Part shown: in pieces, positions 24,064-31,532 of the stretch
Layout of the letters: each line of letters opens with the position of its first letter
How positions within the stretch are numbered: the stretch's first letter is position 1
Assembly (NCBI GenBank): GCA_013824265.1
Contig: PNNO01000001.1
Coordinates: forward strand, 259,682-323,681
Length of the DNA: 64,000 nt
Reading direction: 5' to 3'
Source: a bacterium
GTDB taxonomy: Bacteria; Patescibacteriota; Gracilibacteria; UBA1369; PNNO01
Position numbers and translations under genes: made by a program
Notes under the pieces: generated by a model
What the model saw: the letters and a program-made list of their open reading frames with translations, nothing else
Told to the model about the DNA's origin: nothing
The model's database searches: none

Positions 24064-24771
24064 ATGAATGAAAATATTAAGCCAGAGACGAGCTTTGCGA
24101 GTCTCTCTGCGAGCGAAAACTTATCGCGAGCTAAGCGTGAGCGAAAGCGAACTCCTTTGCTTGTAGCCACACAGAATATCGGCAAGTTTTCCGAGATAGA
24201 AGAGGTTTTAAGACCCCTTCCTTTAAACCTTTATCATCTTAAACTGGAAGATTTTTCCGGATATTTAAAAGATGATCATTTTGAAGAACACGGCCAAACA
24301 TTCGAAGAAAACGCGGAGCTAAAAGCAATGCACTACCACGAACTTATAGGCATGCCGACAATAGGTGAAGACTCCGGAATAATAGTCGACGCACTCGCCG
24401 GTGAACTTGGCGTTAAAACAAGAAGATGGGGGGCCGGAGAAAAAGCAACGGATGAAGAATGGATTGAGTATTTTATGAACATTATGAAAGATGTTCCTGA
24501 AGAAAAAAGAACGGCGCGATTTGTATGCGCCGCAGCATTTATGAACGGAGAAGGTGAAGTCGCAATGTTCAGAGGCCAAACGGAAGGCGTGATAACCCGC
24601 ACATTGGAAGCGCCTCTGCGCCCGGGCATACCTCTTAGCTCATGTTTTAGACCTGCCGGAAAAGATAAAGTTTACTCCGCGTTAAGTGAACAGGAAAAAA
24701 ACACAATAAGCCACCGCGGAAAAGCCTTCCACGAACTTAAGGATTTTATAACGGAAGTTTACGGATTTTAG
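24064..24771 (+). CDS. Non-canonical purine NTP pyrophosphatase (RdgB/HAM1 family)
   Basis: 235 residues. Hydrolyses ITP/XTP/dITP to the monophosphate, cleaning the nucleotide pool. Recognised by the family start LLVATQNIGKFSEIEEVLR (substrate and Mg2+ binding), TFEENAELKA, GEDSGIIVDAL and the terminal ISHRGKAFHEL. The first ~32 residues before the family start are unusual; they are encoded by a GC-rich run of overlapping GCGAG/GAGCG words (24089-24150) that looks like an inserted repeat. Translation may instead begin at an internal codon. It follows the anti-sigma gene by 4 bases. Confidence 0.87.
   Translation: MNENIKPETSFASLSASENLSRAKRERKRTPLLVATQNIGKFSEIEEVLRPLPLNLYHLKLEDFSGYLKDDHFEEHGQTFEENAELKAMHYHELIGMPTIGEDSGIIVDALAGELGVKTRRWGAGEKATDEEWIEYFMNIMKDVPEEKRTARFVCAAAFMNGEGEVAMFRGQTEGVITRTLEAPLRPGIPLSSCFRPAGKDKVYSALSEQEKNTISHRGKAFHELKDFITEVYGF
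24089..24150. repeat. GCGAG-rich low-complexity insertion at the 5' end of the RdgB-like gene
   Basis: The segment is built of GAGACGAGC, GCGAGTCTC, GCGAGCGAAA, TCGCGAGCT and GTGAGCGAAAGCGA units. GAGAC...GTCTC forms an inverted pair. It encodes a Ser/Arg/Lys-rich extension absent from the family core. No second copy was found in the window. Confidence 0.45.
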
Positions 24772-24807
24772 TCACGCACCGAACCACACTACGCACCTGT
24801 GCGAAGC

Positions 24808-25935
24808 CTAAAAACCGCGCCCCCAAATCTTCGCGTAAACCTTATACGTATCGTCGCAGTATCTGTCCCACGTATATTGTTCAGCTTGTTTAAGCCCTCG
24901 CGCGACCATTTTGTCATACAGCTCTTCATCATGTAAAAGCTCGATAATCGCTTTCGCAAACCCATCACTATCCATTGGGTCTACAAATAAAGCGGCGTCC
25001 CCAAGTGCTTCGGGGAGACTTGATGCGTTTGAAGAAATAACCGGAGTTCCGCATGCCATAGCCTCTAAAGGAGGCAAACCAAACCCCTCGTACAAAGAAG
25101 GAAAGATAAAAATTTTCGCCAAATTATAAAATGAAACAAGTTCATCGTCGGAAACATTTGTGAACACATGCACTCTTCCGGCAAGCCCAAGCTTATCAAT
25201 CTTCTTCAAAATTCCATTTAAATTTCCCTTCAAACTTGTGTACCCAACCAAAAGTAAATGAATATCGTGATTATCAAAATAAACCTTCTTAAAGGCATCC
25301 AAGGCAGTTTCCAGATTCTTCCTTCGTGCGTCCAAAGCTCCCACAAAAAGTAAATATTGCTTCCCCTTTTGAAATCCATGAGCTGTATAAAAAGACTGCG
25401 GAACGAAATCAATAATTTTAAATTTTTCCTGAACCGGCGGGTAAGCAACAAAAATTTTCTCCTTATCTATCTTAAGATGCTCGGCAATATCGTTCTTTGT
25501 ATACTCGGAATTCGCCAAAATATAATCAGCCTTTTTCATGCCTCTGTACGCCCATTTTAAAAACATTTTAAATTTTCCGCTCGTCTCTTTTGGCATAACA
25601 AGGGGAATAATATCAAGACAGCTAACCACGGTATTTTTCCCGGAAAGAAAATTAAGCATAAAAGCTTCCTCCCCAAACATTATGTGCCTAACACGATTCT
25701 CCTTAAATTCCTTTCGAAATTTTATCGGATGAAAAAAATGATTCGCCAAATGCCTAATGGTTGAATATCCATCACCTTTCAGCGGATAAAGAGATTTTAT
25801 TTCAAAATCAACTCTGTCTGACAAATACGAAAAAAACCGCGATTCATAATGCCTTTTATACCCGGTTTTAGTTTTCTTGTCGCCCTTTTCGACAAATGTT
25901 TTTTCTCCTACAAAAAGTGTAACTGGAATCTTCAT
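24808..25935 (-). CDS. Glycosyltransferase, GT4 (GT-B) family
   Basis: 375 residues from the ATG at 25933-25935. The upstream extension from 25992 adds an unlikely Cys-rich stretch. The GT4 C-terminal nucleotide-sugar motif is intact: LYEGFGLPPLEAMACGTPVI (E-x7-E), preceded by LFVGALDARRKNLETALDAF and followed by SSLPEALGDAALFVDP. It transfers a sugar from an activated donor to a glycan or lipid acceptor on the cytoplasmic face of the membrane; acceptor unknown. It likely serves envelope polysaccharide synthesis. Monocistronic, convergent with the RdgB-like gene. Confidence 0.87.
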   Translation of the reverse strand: MKIPVTLFVGEKTFVEKGDKKTKTGYKRHYESRFFSYLSDRVDFEIKSLYPLKGDGYSTIRHLANHFFHPIKFRKEFKENRVRHIMFGEEAFMLNFLSGKNTVVSCLDIIPLVMPKETSGKFKMFLKWAYRGMKKADYILANSEYTKNDIAEHLKIDKEKIFVAYPPVQEKFKIIDFVPQSFYTAHGFQKGKQYLLFVGALDARRKNLETALDAFKKVYFDNHDIHLLLVGYTSLKGNLNGILKKIDKLGLAGRVHVFTNVSDDELVSFYNLAKIFIFPSLYEGFGLPPLEAMACGTPVISSNASSLPEALGDAALFVDPMDSDGFAKAIIELLHDEELYDKMVARGLKQAEQYTWDRYCDDTYKVYAKIWGRGF

Positions 25936-26059
25936 GGCTGTATTGTAGCAACCACAACAAAAAATTAACAGATATTTCTTGAATTTGACCATAGATCATA
26001 ATTGAAGATAGTTGCAAAAAAATATATATTCTGTCGCAGGTACTCTCTAAATAATCACT

Positions 26060-26524
26060 ATGCTTGAAACTCAAAGAAACGTTTCCGATATGAGCGAAGG
26101 TCGTGCCAATGAAATCGTCAATTTCCTTGAAAAAAATGAACCAACAAAATTTGGGAACGTAAAAACTCCTTCATCACTTATGCAACTTGCCGATATCGCT
26201 TATAAAACGCTGGACAGAAAAACTCCGTCTTCTTTAAACGAGCTTGTCCACGAAGCCAGCAGAAAAATCCAACCGATTCAGGAAAGAATAGGACTTGATA
26301 TAGGCCCAAAAAGATCAGAATATCTTATAGGTCATTTGCTTGGAAATGAAGATGATCCACATTTTAGAAAAACCGATGACATCTACACAAAAAGAGAAGT
26401 CTTCAGAAAAGCCGCGGCCACTGTAGCACGATTCTACGAAGAGCTTAAAGAAGGTCCAACAAGCGGACTTATTGTTGAAGTAAATAAAATCATAGATGAG
26501 AAATACCCAATAGTTAATGGATAA
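26060..26524 (+). CDS. Hypothetical helical protein, coupled to a methyltransferase gene
   Basis: 154 residues, soluble, mostly helical, no recognised family. It contains a repeated short phrase (KTPSSLMQLADIAYKTLDR and KTPSSLNELVHEASRKI), about 25 residues apart, suggesting an internal duplication of a helix pair. Its 3' end overlaps the O-methyltransferase gene by 8 bases, so the two are translationally coupled and may act together. No function assigned. Confidence 0.62.
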   Translation: MLETQRNVSDMSEGRANEIVNFLEKNEPTKFGNVKTPSSLMQLADIAYKTLDRKTPSSLNELVHEASRKIQPIQERIGLDIGPKRSEYLIGHLLGNEDDPHFRKTDDIYTKREVFRKAAATVARFYEELKEGPTSGLIVEVNKIIDEKYPIVNG

Positions 26525-27059
26525 GAAGGTAGAAAAAACGCTTAAAAAGCTTGAGGAAACCGGCCATGAATTTTGGATAATTCCACATGAAACCGGCGAG
26601 TTTTTGAACAATCTTATTCGTGAAAAAAATATAAAATGCGTACTTGAAGTGGGCACTTCAATTGGCTATTCGGGTATCTGGATGGCCGAAGCACTGTCTC
26701 ACACCGGCGGGAAACTTTACACGCTTGAATCCCACAATGAGCGCTTTGAGAAAGCAAAAAATCATTTTGAAGAAGCCGGACTTACCAAGTACATTACGCA
26801 GCTAAAAGGTCACGCACCGGACATAGAAATTCCGGATATGTTTGATCTTCTTTTTCTGGACGCAACAAAAATTGAATACGTTTCTTACATAAAAACATTC
26901 CTTTTCCACATGAAAAAAGGAGGAGTAATAGTTGCCGATAACGCAATAAGCCATCGCAAAGAATTGGCCGAATATGAAAAATACATATTCAACTCCCCGC
27001 AGTTAAAAAGCGAATTAAACACCCTCGGAACAGGAATATTTATATCCACAATTATATAG
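26517..27059 (+). CDS. SAM-dependent O-methyltransferase (caffeoyl-CoA OMT-like)
   Basis: 180 residues with a class I methyltransferase fold. SAM-binding motif I is VLEVGTSIGYSGIWMAEAL, motif II LYTLESHNERFEKAKNHF, then DLLFLDATKIEYVSYI and GGVIVADNAI, as in the TrmR/caffeoyl-CoA O-methyltransferase branch. Bacterial members often methylate 5-hydroxyuridine in tRNA or small molecules; the substrate here cannot be told. It overlaps the preceding hypothetical gene by 8 bases and the convergent PBP gene by 8 bases. Confidence 0.82.
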   Translation: MDKKVEKTLKKLEETGHEFWIIPHETGEFLNNLIREKNIKCVLEVGTSIGYSGIWMAEALSHTGGKLYTLESHNERFEKAKNHFEEAGLTKYITQLKGHAPDIEIPDMFDLLFLDATKIEYVSYIKTFLFHMKKGGVIVADNAISHRKELAEYEKYIFNSPQLKSELNTLGTGIFISTII

Positions 27060-29913
27060 TCGGCGCCAACTCTTCTTCAGGCGTCACAGGTTCAACCACG
27101 GCTGCAGGTTCTTCCACAACAGGCTCTGTAACGGGCTGTTCGGTAGTGTCCACGATTGTTTCTCCGCCACCATTATCTTCTTCGGCAGGGGCATCTCCAG
27201 AGATTCTAACATCTATTGTAGACTGAGCTGTATATCCGTAAATATCTGTAAGTACCGCCTTAATTGTATGAACGGATCCGGGCTCAAGGAATTTTGAAAT
27301 TCTTAAAGTTCCGGTATATGGATTATCGCGGGAAGTGGATTGCAAAGTTCCATCAAAGAAAAATTGTACGGTATCAATATCAAAATCAGAATCGGCATTA
27401 ACCTTAACACTTAAATTTCCGGCCTCAATTTTCGCATAGCTGCTTGGCTCCGTAATTTTAATGGATCTGGTAGATTTAAATTGTTGCTCGTTACAAAGCG
27501 GACTAACTTCGGCTGGAGGTACACCAACGGCCGAGCCCTCTTGTGCGGCCATGCCGGCCGCCCACGCCTGCACCGCAGCTTCCCAGTTTGTAAAAGTAGG
27601 AACAATTGCGTGATGCTGTCTGTATGTTTTTTCTTCAACAAATTCGGTAGGGCACCACTCGTTCGCAAGGAGATTATTTCTTGTATCGATTTTTACCTTT
27701 GCGAATGAATTATCAACTTCCGTAGGCAGACCAAAACTCGCAAAAACATCGCTTCTTAAGCCTTCCGGCGGAGTGTTTGCTCCCGGTAATTTACCTGTTG
27801 CGGCGCTAACCGTAACGGTCTGAATTCCCGGTGGTACCGGAAATTCCTCATAAGCCCAGCCTTTAAGTGTATGTGCCTCTTCCATAAATTTCTTCCAGAT
27901 AGGAGCTGCGGCAGTATATCCATCAGCAGGCATATACAGATTCCCCGACTTCCTATCATCGCTATTCCCCGCCCAAACGCCTGTCACCAAATGAGTTGTA
28001 TAACCCATTGACCAAAGATTGCTCGGCACAACAACATTTCCAACTCTTTTGCTAGATGTTCCCGTCTTTGCTGCGGCAACCTGCCCGGACACCGCAAGCG
28101 TTCCTCCAAGCCTAACTGCTGGATCGGATAAAATACTTGTTATAAGATATGCAATTTGCGGATCCAAAACTTCTTCCGCTTTTCTATCCGGATCAACTTC
28201 CTCCAAAATATCACCATCTGAATTTTGAATTTTTAATATACTAACCGGCTCCATTCTTTTTCCTCCATTTGCAAAAACTCCAAACGCGGAAGTATGATCA
28301 ACAAGCCTTACTTCGGCAGTACCAAGAGCAAGCGGCCATCCGTAATCCACGTCTTTGCTAAGAAATTTTATTCCCATTCTTTCAGCCAAATTCAAAACCG
28401 GTTCCTGCTCTCCAGCCAAAAAGTAAGCTTTAATTGCAGGTATATTTCTTGATTGTGCAAGAGCGGCACGTATAGTCATAGGCCCTTTAAAAGATCCATC
28501 ATAGTTCTTTGGTGGCTCTCCTCCTCCAAATTGCGTCCTTACGTCATACAATACGGACGCAGGGGCATATCTGTTATAAAAAGCCTGTGCGTAAACATAA
28601 GGCTTAAAAGAAGATCCCGGCTGTTTATAACTTGTAGCTATATTCACGTTTCCATCAATCGTTTCGTCCCAATAATCTTTTGATCCAACCATGGCAAGAA
28701 TTTCTCCTGTCTTTGGATCTATGGAAACAAGCGCGGCATTTGTAGCATTAAATCTTGTAGTATTGGAGGTTGCTCCTTCCAAAACAAGTCTTTCCGCTAT
28801 CTCCTGCATATCCGCATCAAGCGTTGTATAAACCTGCAAACCTCCCTGCTCAACAACTTCCTTTCCGTATTTTTCTTCCAATTGCTCTATAACATAGAAG
28901 ACAAAATGAGGAGAATCCATCCTGGAAATATGTTTTTCAAAAACAAGACTTTGGAGTTTTGCCCACGCTTCATCTTTTTCTTCAGCAGTAATATAGCCGT
29001 CGTTATACATCTTTCTTAAAATCAAATCCGCACGACCCGGTATATAAATTGTGTGCTCGGCATCAAGCTCGTAACCTTTTCCTATAAGCCCCAGTTTATA
29101 ATCAACATCAACTTCCAATTTGCTTGAATCGTAAATTTCATGATCTATTAAATTCTGTATCGGAACAAGAAGCTCCGAATTTCTGTTTGCACCATATGGA
29201 TTGTAATAACTTGGAGCCTGTGGAAGGCCGGCCAAAATTGCACTTTCCGCTATATCCAAATCTTTAGCATCTTTTCCAAAATATATTTCTGCGGCCTTCT
29301 GTATTCCGTAAGCCGTATTTCCATAAGGGATTTTATTCAAATAAAGCTCTAGAATTTTTTGTTTATCATAAGCTTGCTCAAGCCTTACGGCCAAAATAAG
29401 TTCTTTTATTTTTCTTGTATAACTTCTTTCCGCTGATAAAAACGCGTTCTTAACATACTGCTGTGTAATTGTTGATCCTCCACGCTGTGTGCCGATACCA
29501 AAAACCTCGTACATTCCGGCCTTAATAATAGCGGGTAAATCGAACCCTTTATGATTCCAAAATTCCCCGTCCTCTATACTCACTGTAGCATCAACCAAGT
29601 GCTTGGAAATCTGATCATAAGCAACATACTGTCTGTTTTCATCCCCATGCTTCACGTAAAGAACTTTGCCGTTTCTATCATAAATTGTTGTGGACTGGGC
29701 AACACTTAATTTGTCGATGTCTCGAACATCCGGAAGCCCTATGCTTAAAATCGCGATAAAAATCGTAATCAAAATAACTCCGGCAAGAAAAAACCCCGCA
29801 AGCCCAACGAATGCGTAGATTAAAACTTGTTTGCCGGATACCTTTTGACCCGCAGCCGAATTCCTCTGCCTTCTTGCAAGTACAGCCCTAATCTTATTTT
29901 GAATATCGCTCAT
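27052..29913 (-). CDS. Class A penicillin-binding protein (bifunctional peptidoglycan synthase)
   Basis: 953 residues. After one N-terminal membrane helix (IYAFVGLAGFFLAGVILITIF) comes the glycosyltransferase domain: SIEDGEFWNHKGFDLPAIIK, RGGSTITQQYVKNAFL, KIKELILAVRLEQAYDK. The transpeptidase has all three motifs: SSFK in KQPGSSFKPYVYA, SRN in LAQSRNIPAIKA and KTG in AAKTGTSSKR. The C-terminal ~200 residues add an Ig-like domain and an acidic, Pro/Val/Glu-rich tail (TTEQPVTEPVVEEPAAVVEP). It polymerises and crosslinks peptidoglycan outside the membrane, which shows the organism has a wall. The next gene upstream on the same strand is a lipoprotein 15 bases away. Confidence 0.94.
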   Translation of the reverse strand: MSDIQNKIRAVLARRQRNSAAGQKVSGKQVLIYAFVGLAGFFLAGVILITIFIAILSIGLPDVRDIDKLSVAQSTTIYDRNGKVLYVKHGDENRQYVAYDQISKHLVDATVSIEDGEFWNHKGFDLPAIIKAGMYEVFGIGTQRGGSTITQQYVKNAFLSAERSYTRKIKELILAVRLEQAYDKQKILELYLNKIPYGNTAYGIQKAAEIYFGKDAKDLDIAESAILAGLPQAPSYYNPYGANRNSELLVPIQNLIDHEIYDSSKLEVDVDYKLGLIGKGYELDAEHTIYIPGRADLILRKMYNDGYITAEEKDEAWAKLQSLVFEKHISRMDSPHFVFYVIEQLEEKYGKEVVEQGGLQVYTTLDADMQEIAERLVLEGATSNTTRFNATNAALVSIDPKTGEILAMVGSKDYWDETIDGNVNIATSYKQPGSSFKPYVYAQAFYNRYAPASVLYDVRTQFGGGEPPKNYDGSFKGPMTIRAALAQSRNIPAIKAYFLAGEQEPVLNLAERMGIKFLSKDVDYGWPLALGTAEVRLVDHTSAFGVFANGGKRMEPVSILKIQNSDGDILEEVDPDRKAEEVLDPQIAYLITSILSDPAVRLGGTLAVSGQVAAAKTGTSSKRVGNVVVPSNLWSMGYTTHLVTGVWAGNSDDRKSGNLYMPADGYTAAAPIWKKFMEEAHTLKGWAYEEFPVPPGIQTVTVSAATGKLPGANTPPEGLRSDVFASFGLPTEVDNSFAKVKIDTRNNLLANEWCPTEFVEEKTYRQHHAIVPTFTNWEAAVQAWAAGMAAQEGSAVGVPPAEVSPLCNEQQFKSTRSIKITEPSSYAKIEAGNLSVKVNADSDFDIDTVQFFFDGTLQSTSRDNPYTGTLRISKFLEPGSVHTIKAVLTDIYGYTAQSTIDVRISGDAPAEEDNGGGETIVDTTEQPVTEPVVEEPAAVVEPVTPEEELAPTI

Positions 29914-29928
29914 ACTTTTTGGAAATGG

Positions 29929-30483
29929 CTAAAATTCAACCGGGTCATCGTCGTCATCGTATGACTTAAAGTTTACCGGAAGTTTTACGGTTTTGTCGTC
30001 AACAATCATCTCGACAACATTCGCATCACTCACCCCCGGAATATCACGATCGGTAAATTTTATTTTATCCGAACCTGAAGGAAGATTCTTAATTTCTTCA
30101 TGAATAACCGTACCGTCTTCTTCTAAAATTCTAAAAGAAACATCTGTAAATTCTTTGCCTTCCGGCACTCTGTACATAAGGCTAAAACCTATTAATTCCG
30201 ATGTGCCTCCGTCATAAACGGCACTTGTCTGACACATGGTAAACGGCTCACAGCCTTTATAAAGCTCATTCTGGTTTTCAATAAATTCAGTTTTATCTTT
30301 GTCCAAGTCCATATCGCACCCGGTAGATAAACCAAGTCCGGCCAAAGTCGCAAGAACAAGCACTCTTGTATGAGTCCTGTGTGAAAGCGCACGAATTGAA
30401 TCCAAAAAAGAATTTGGCTTATTTTGGCTTTCAATGTGCCTTTCTATTCCCTCTATATGCTGATTATTTCTGTCCGGATTCAT
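29929..30483 (-). CDS. Putative lipoprotein upstream of the PBP gene
   Basis: 184 residues. An unusually long hydrophilic N-terminal region (about 40 residues) precedes a hydrophobic segment and a lipobox-like LSTGC, so an internal start may give a more typical signal. The mature part is acidic, with cysteines in KGCEPFTMCQ and a small beta-domain (GFSLMYRVPEGKEFTDVSF), ending in an Asp run. It is co-directional with the class A PBP gene and 15 bases upstream of it, so it may be a PBP accessory protein. Family not recognised. Confidence 0.6.
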   Translation of the reverse strand: MNPDRNNQHIEGIERHIESQNKPNSFLDSIRALSHRTHTRVLVLATLAGLGLSTGCDMDLDKDKTEFIENQNELYKGCEPFTMCQTSAVYDGGTSELIGFSLMYRVPEGKEFTDVSFRILEEDGTVIHEEIKNLPSGSDKIKFTDRDIPGVSDANVVEMIVDDKTVKLPVNFKSYDDDDDPVEF

Positions 30484-30550
30484 ATCTGAATTGATAATTC
30501 CCTAGTACCTTATATTGTCTATAAAAAGGCAAAAAAGTCAAGCAAATCAC

Positions 30551-30578
30551 TTGCAATTTAGCAAAATTGAATTATACT
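30551..30578 (+). promoter_or_regulatory. Promoter of the 232-residue Cys-tail protein gene
   Basis: TTGCAA (30551-30556) and TATACT (30573-30578) with a 16-base spacer, divergent from the lipoprotein/PBP pair. It implies a leader of about 180 bases. Confidence 0.6.
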
Positions 30579-30633
30579 TTCGCAACTGAAAGACAAACAG
30601 CGCGCTCATTCAAAATTCGGTTTTTTATTTATG

Positions 30634-30707
30634 CAATCTGCAAGCGTGTGTTTCACGAGTAAATCCATTCACACACACCACTCGTGGGCCACACGGCTCG
30701 TAGATTG
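30634..30707 (+). promoter_or_regulatory. Structured 5' leader of the 232-residue protein gene
   Basis: Stacked inverted pairs: CAATCT/AGATTG (outer), CGTGTG/CACACG, and CACGAGT/ACTCGTG (inner) around a 19-base loop, giving a long interrupted stem. A further CCTG/CAGG hairpin lies just before the start. No known RNA class recognised. Confidence 0.6.
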
Positions 30708-30766
30708 ATTATAGCGCAATAACGCGCAGCAAATCGCGCCTGGCCTCGTAGACAGGCAGAAAGAAG

Positions 30767-31465
30767 TTGCCCTTGGCACTTAAAATTCTGATTCTAATTC
30801 TCGGGGCTTCCACCGTAGCGATCCCTGCCACCGCCCGCGACCGGAAGGTGCCGGCGGGAATAGCCGCGTCTACCATTTCAGCCGTGCTGAAAAACGTGGA
30901 CACGGATAGTGACGATATTGACTGCATGGAGTTGTTGCCAGACGGAACAGTCCGGATGGTGATGACTGGCGACGAGCCCTCGCCATGCAGACTTGGCTAT
31001 GCGTCCGGTCTTATGTTGAGACTGGACAAAGGCTATTTCGTTACATCCGAAACGGAAGGTATTCTTACGCAAGGACTTCTCCGCGCGTATACGTCCGGAA
31101 TACCTTACCGCATTATTGGGGATTCAAGACACCTCGTTGAGCCAAATGCAACGGCCGATATAGTGGTTGAAGAAAACTTCACCCACGTGCTCTCAAAGGA
31201 GGGAGAAACATCGGTAATAGCATGTGAGATGTCAGAGGACCCTGCCTGTATCAAACGCGGATTCTTACTGCTTGAGGGCGACATGATCACACTCCAAAGG
31301 GACGGCCAGGTTTACGCCTGGGAAAACTCCCAAGGAGATGATTTGTCACTCAAAGAGCAAGGAGGATGCAGCACCGGTAAAGGCAGGACTTCAAGTCCCT
31401 GGATAATGATGGCTCTCTTCTGGACACTAATGTGGCTCAGGCGTCGCAAGCCACGCGACAGCTAA
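30767..31465 (+). CDS. Secreted protein with MYXO-CTERM-like tail
   Basis: 232 residues from a TTG start, chosen because it opens a signal peptide (ALKILILILGASTVAIPATA); no suitable ATG precedes it. The body is acidic with scattered cysteines and no recognised domain. It ends GGCSTGKGRTSS, hydrophobic WIMMALFWTLMWL and RRRKPRDS, the same Cys-helix-Arg arrangement as the two larger proteins in this window. It probably shares their sorting route. Codon use is richer in G+C than the flanking genes. It is expressed from its own promoter with a structured leader. Confidence 0.68.
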   Translation: MPLALKILILILGASTVAIPATARDRKVPAGIAASTISAVLKNVDTDSDDIDCMELLPDGTVRMVMTGDEPSPCRLGYASGLMLRLDKGYFVTSETEGILTQGLLRAYTSGIPYRIIGDSRHLVEPNATADIVVEENFTHVLSKEGETSVIACEMSEDPACIKRGFLLLEGDMITLQRDGQVYAWENSQGDDLSLKEQGGCSTGKGRTSSPWIMMALFWTLMWLRRRKPRDS

Positions 31466-31480
31466 AAGCCCTCTACCTGT

Positions 31481-31532
31481 CCCCCTCAATCAATTGGATT
31501 TATGTGTGTGTTGTGCGAGGGGGGCTTTCTTT
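31481..31532 (+). terminator. Hairpin with T-rich tail after the 232-residue protein gene
   Basis: CCCCCTC near 31481 can pair with GAGGGGG near 31519, followed by GCTTTCTTTTATTT. The loop is long (about 30 bases), so the fold is less certain. It is close to the convergent pheT stop. Confidence 0.5.
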
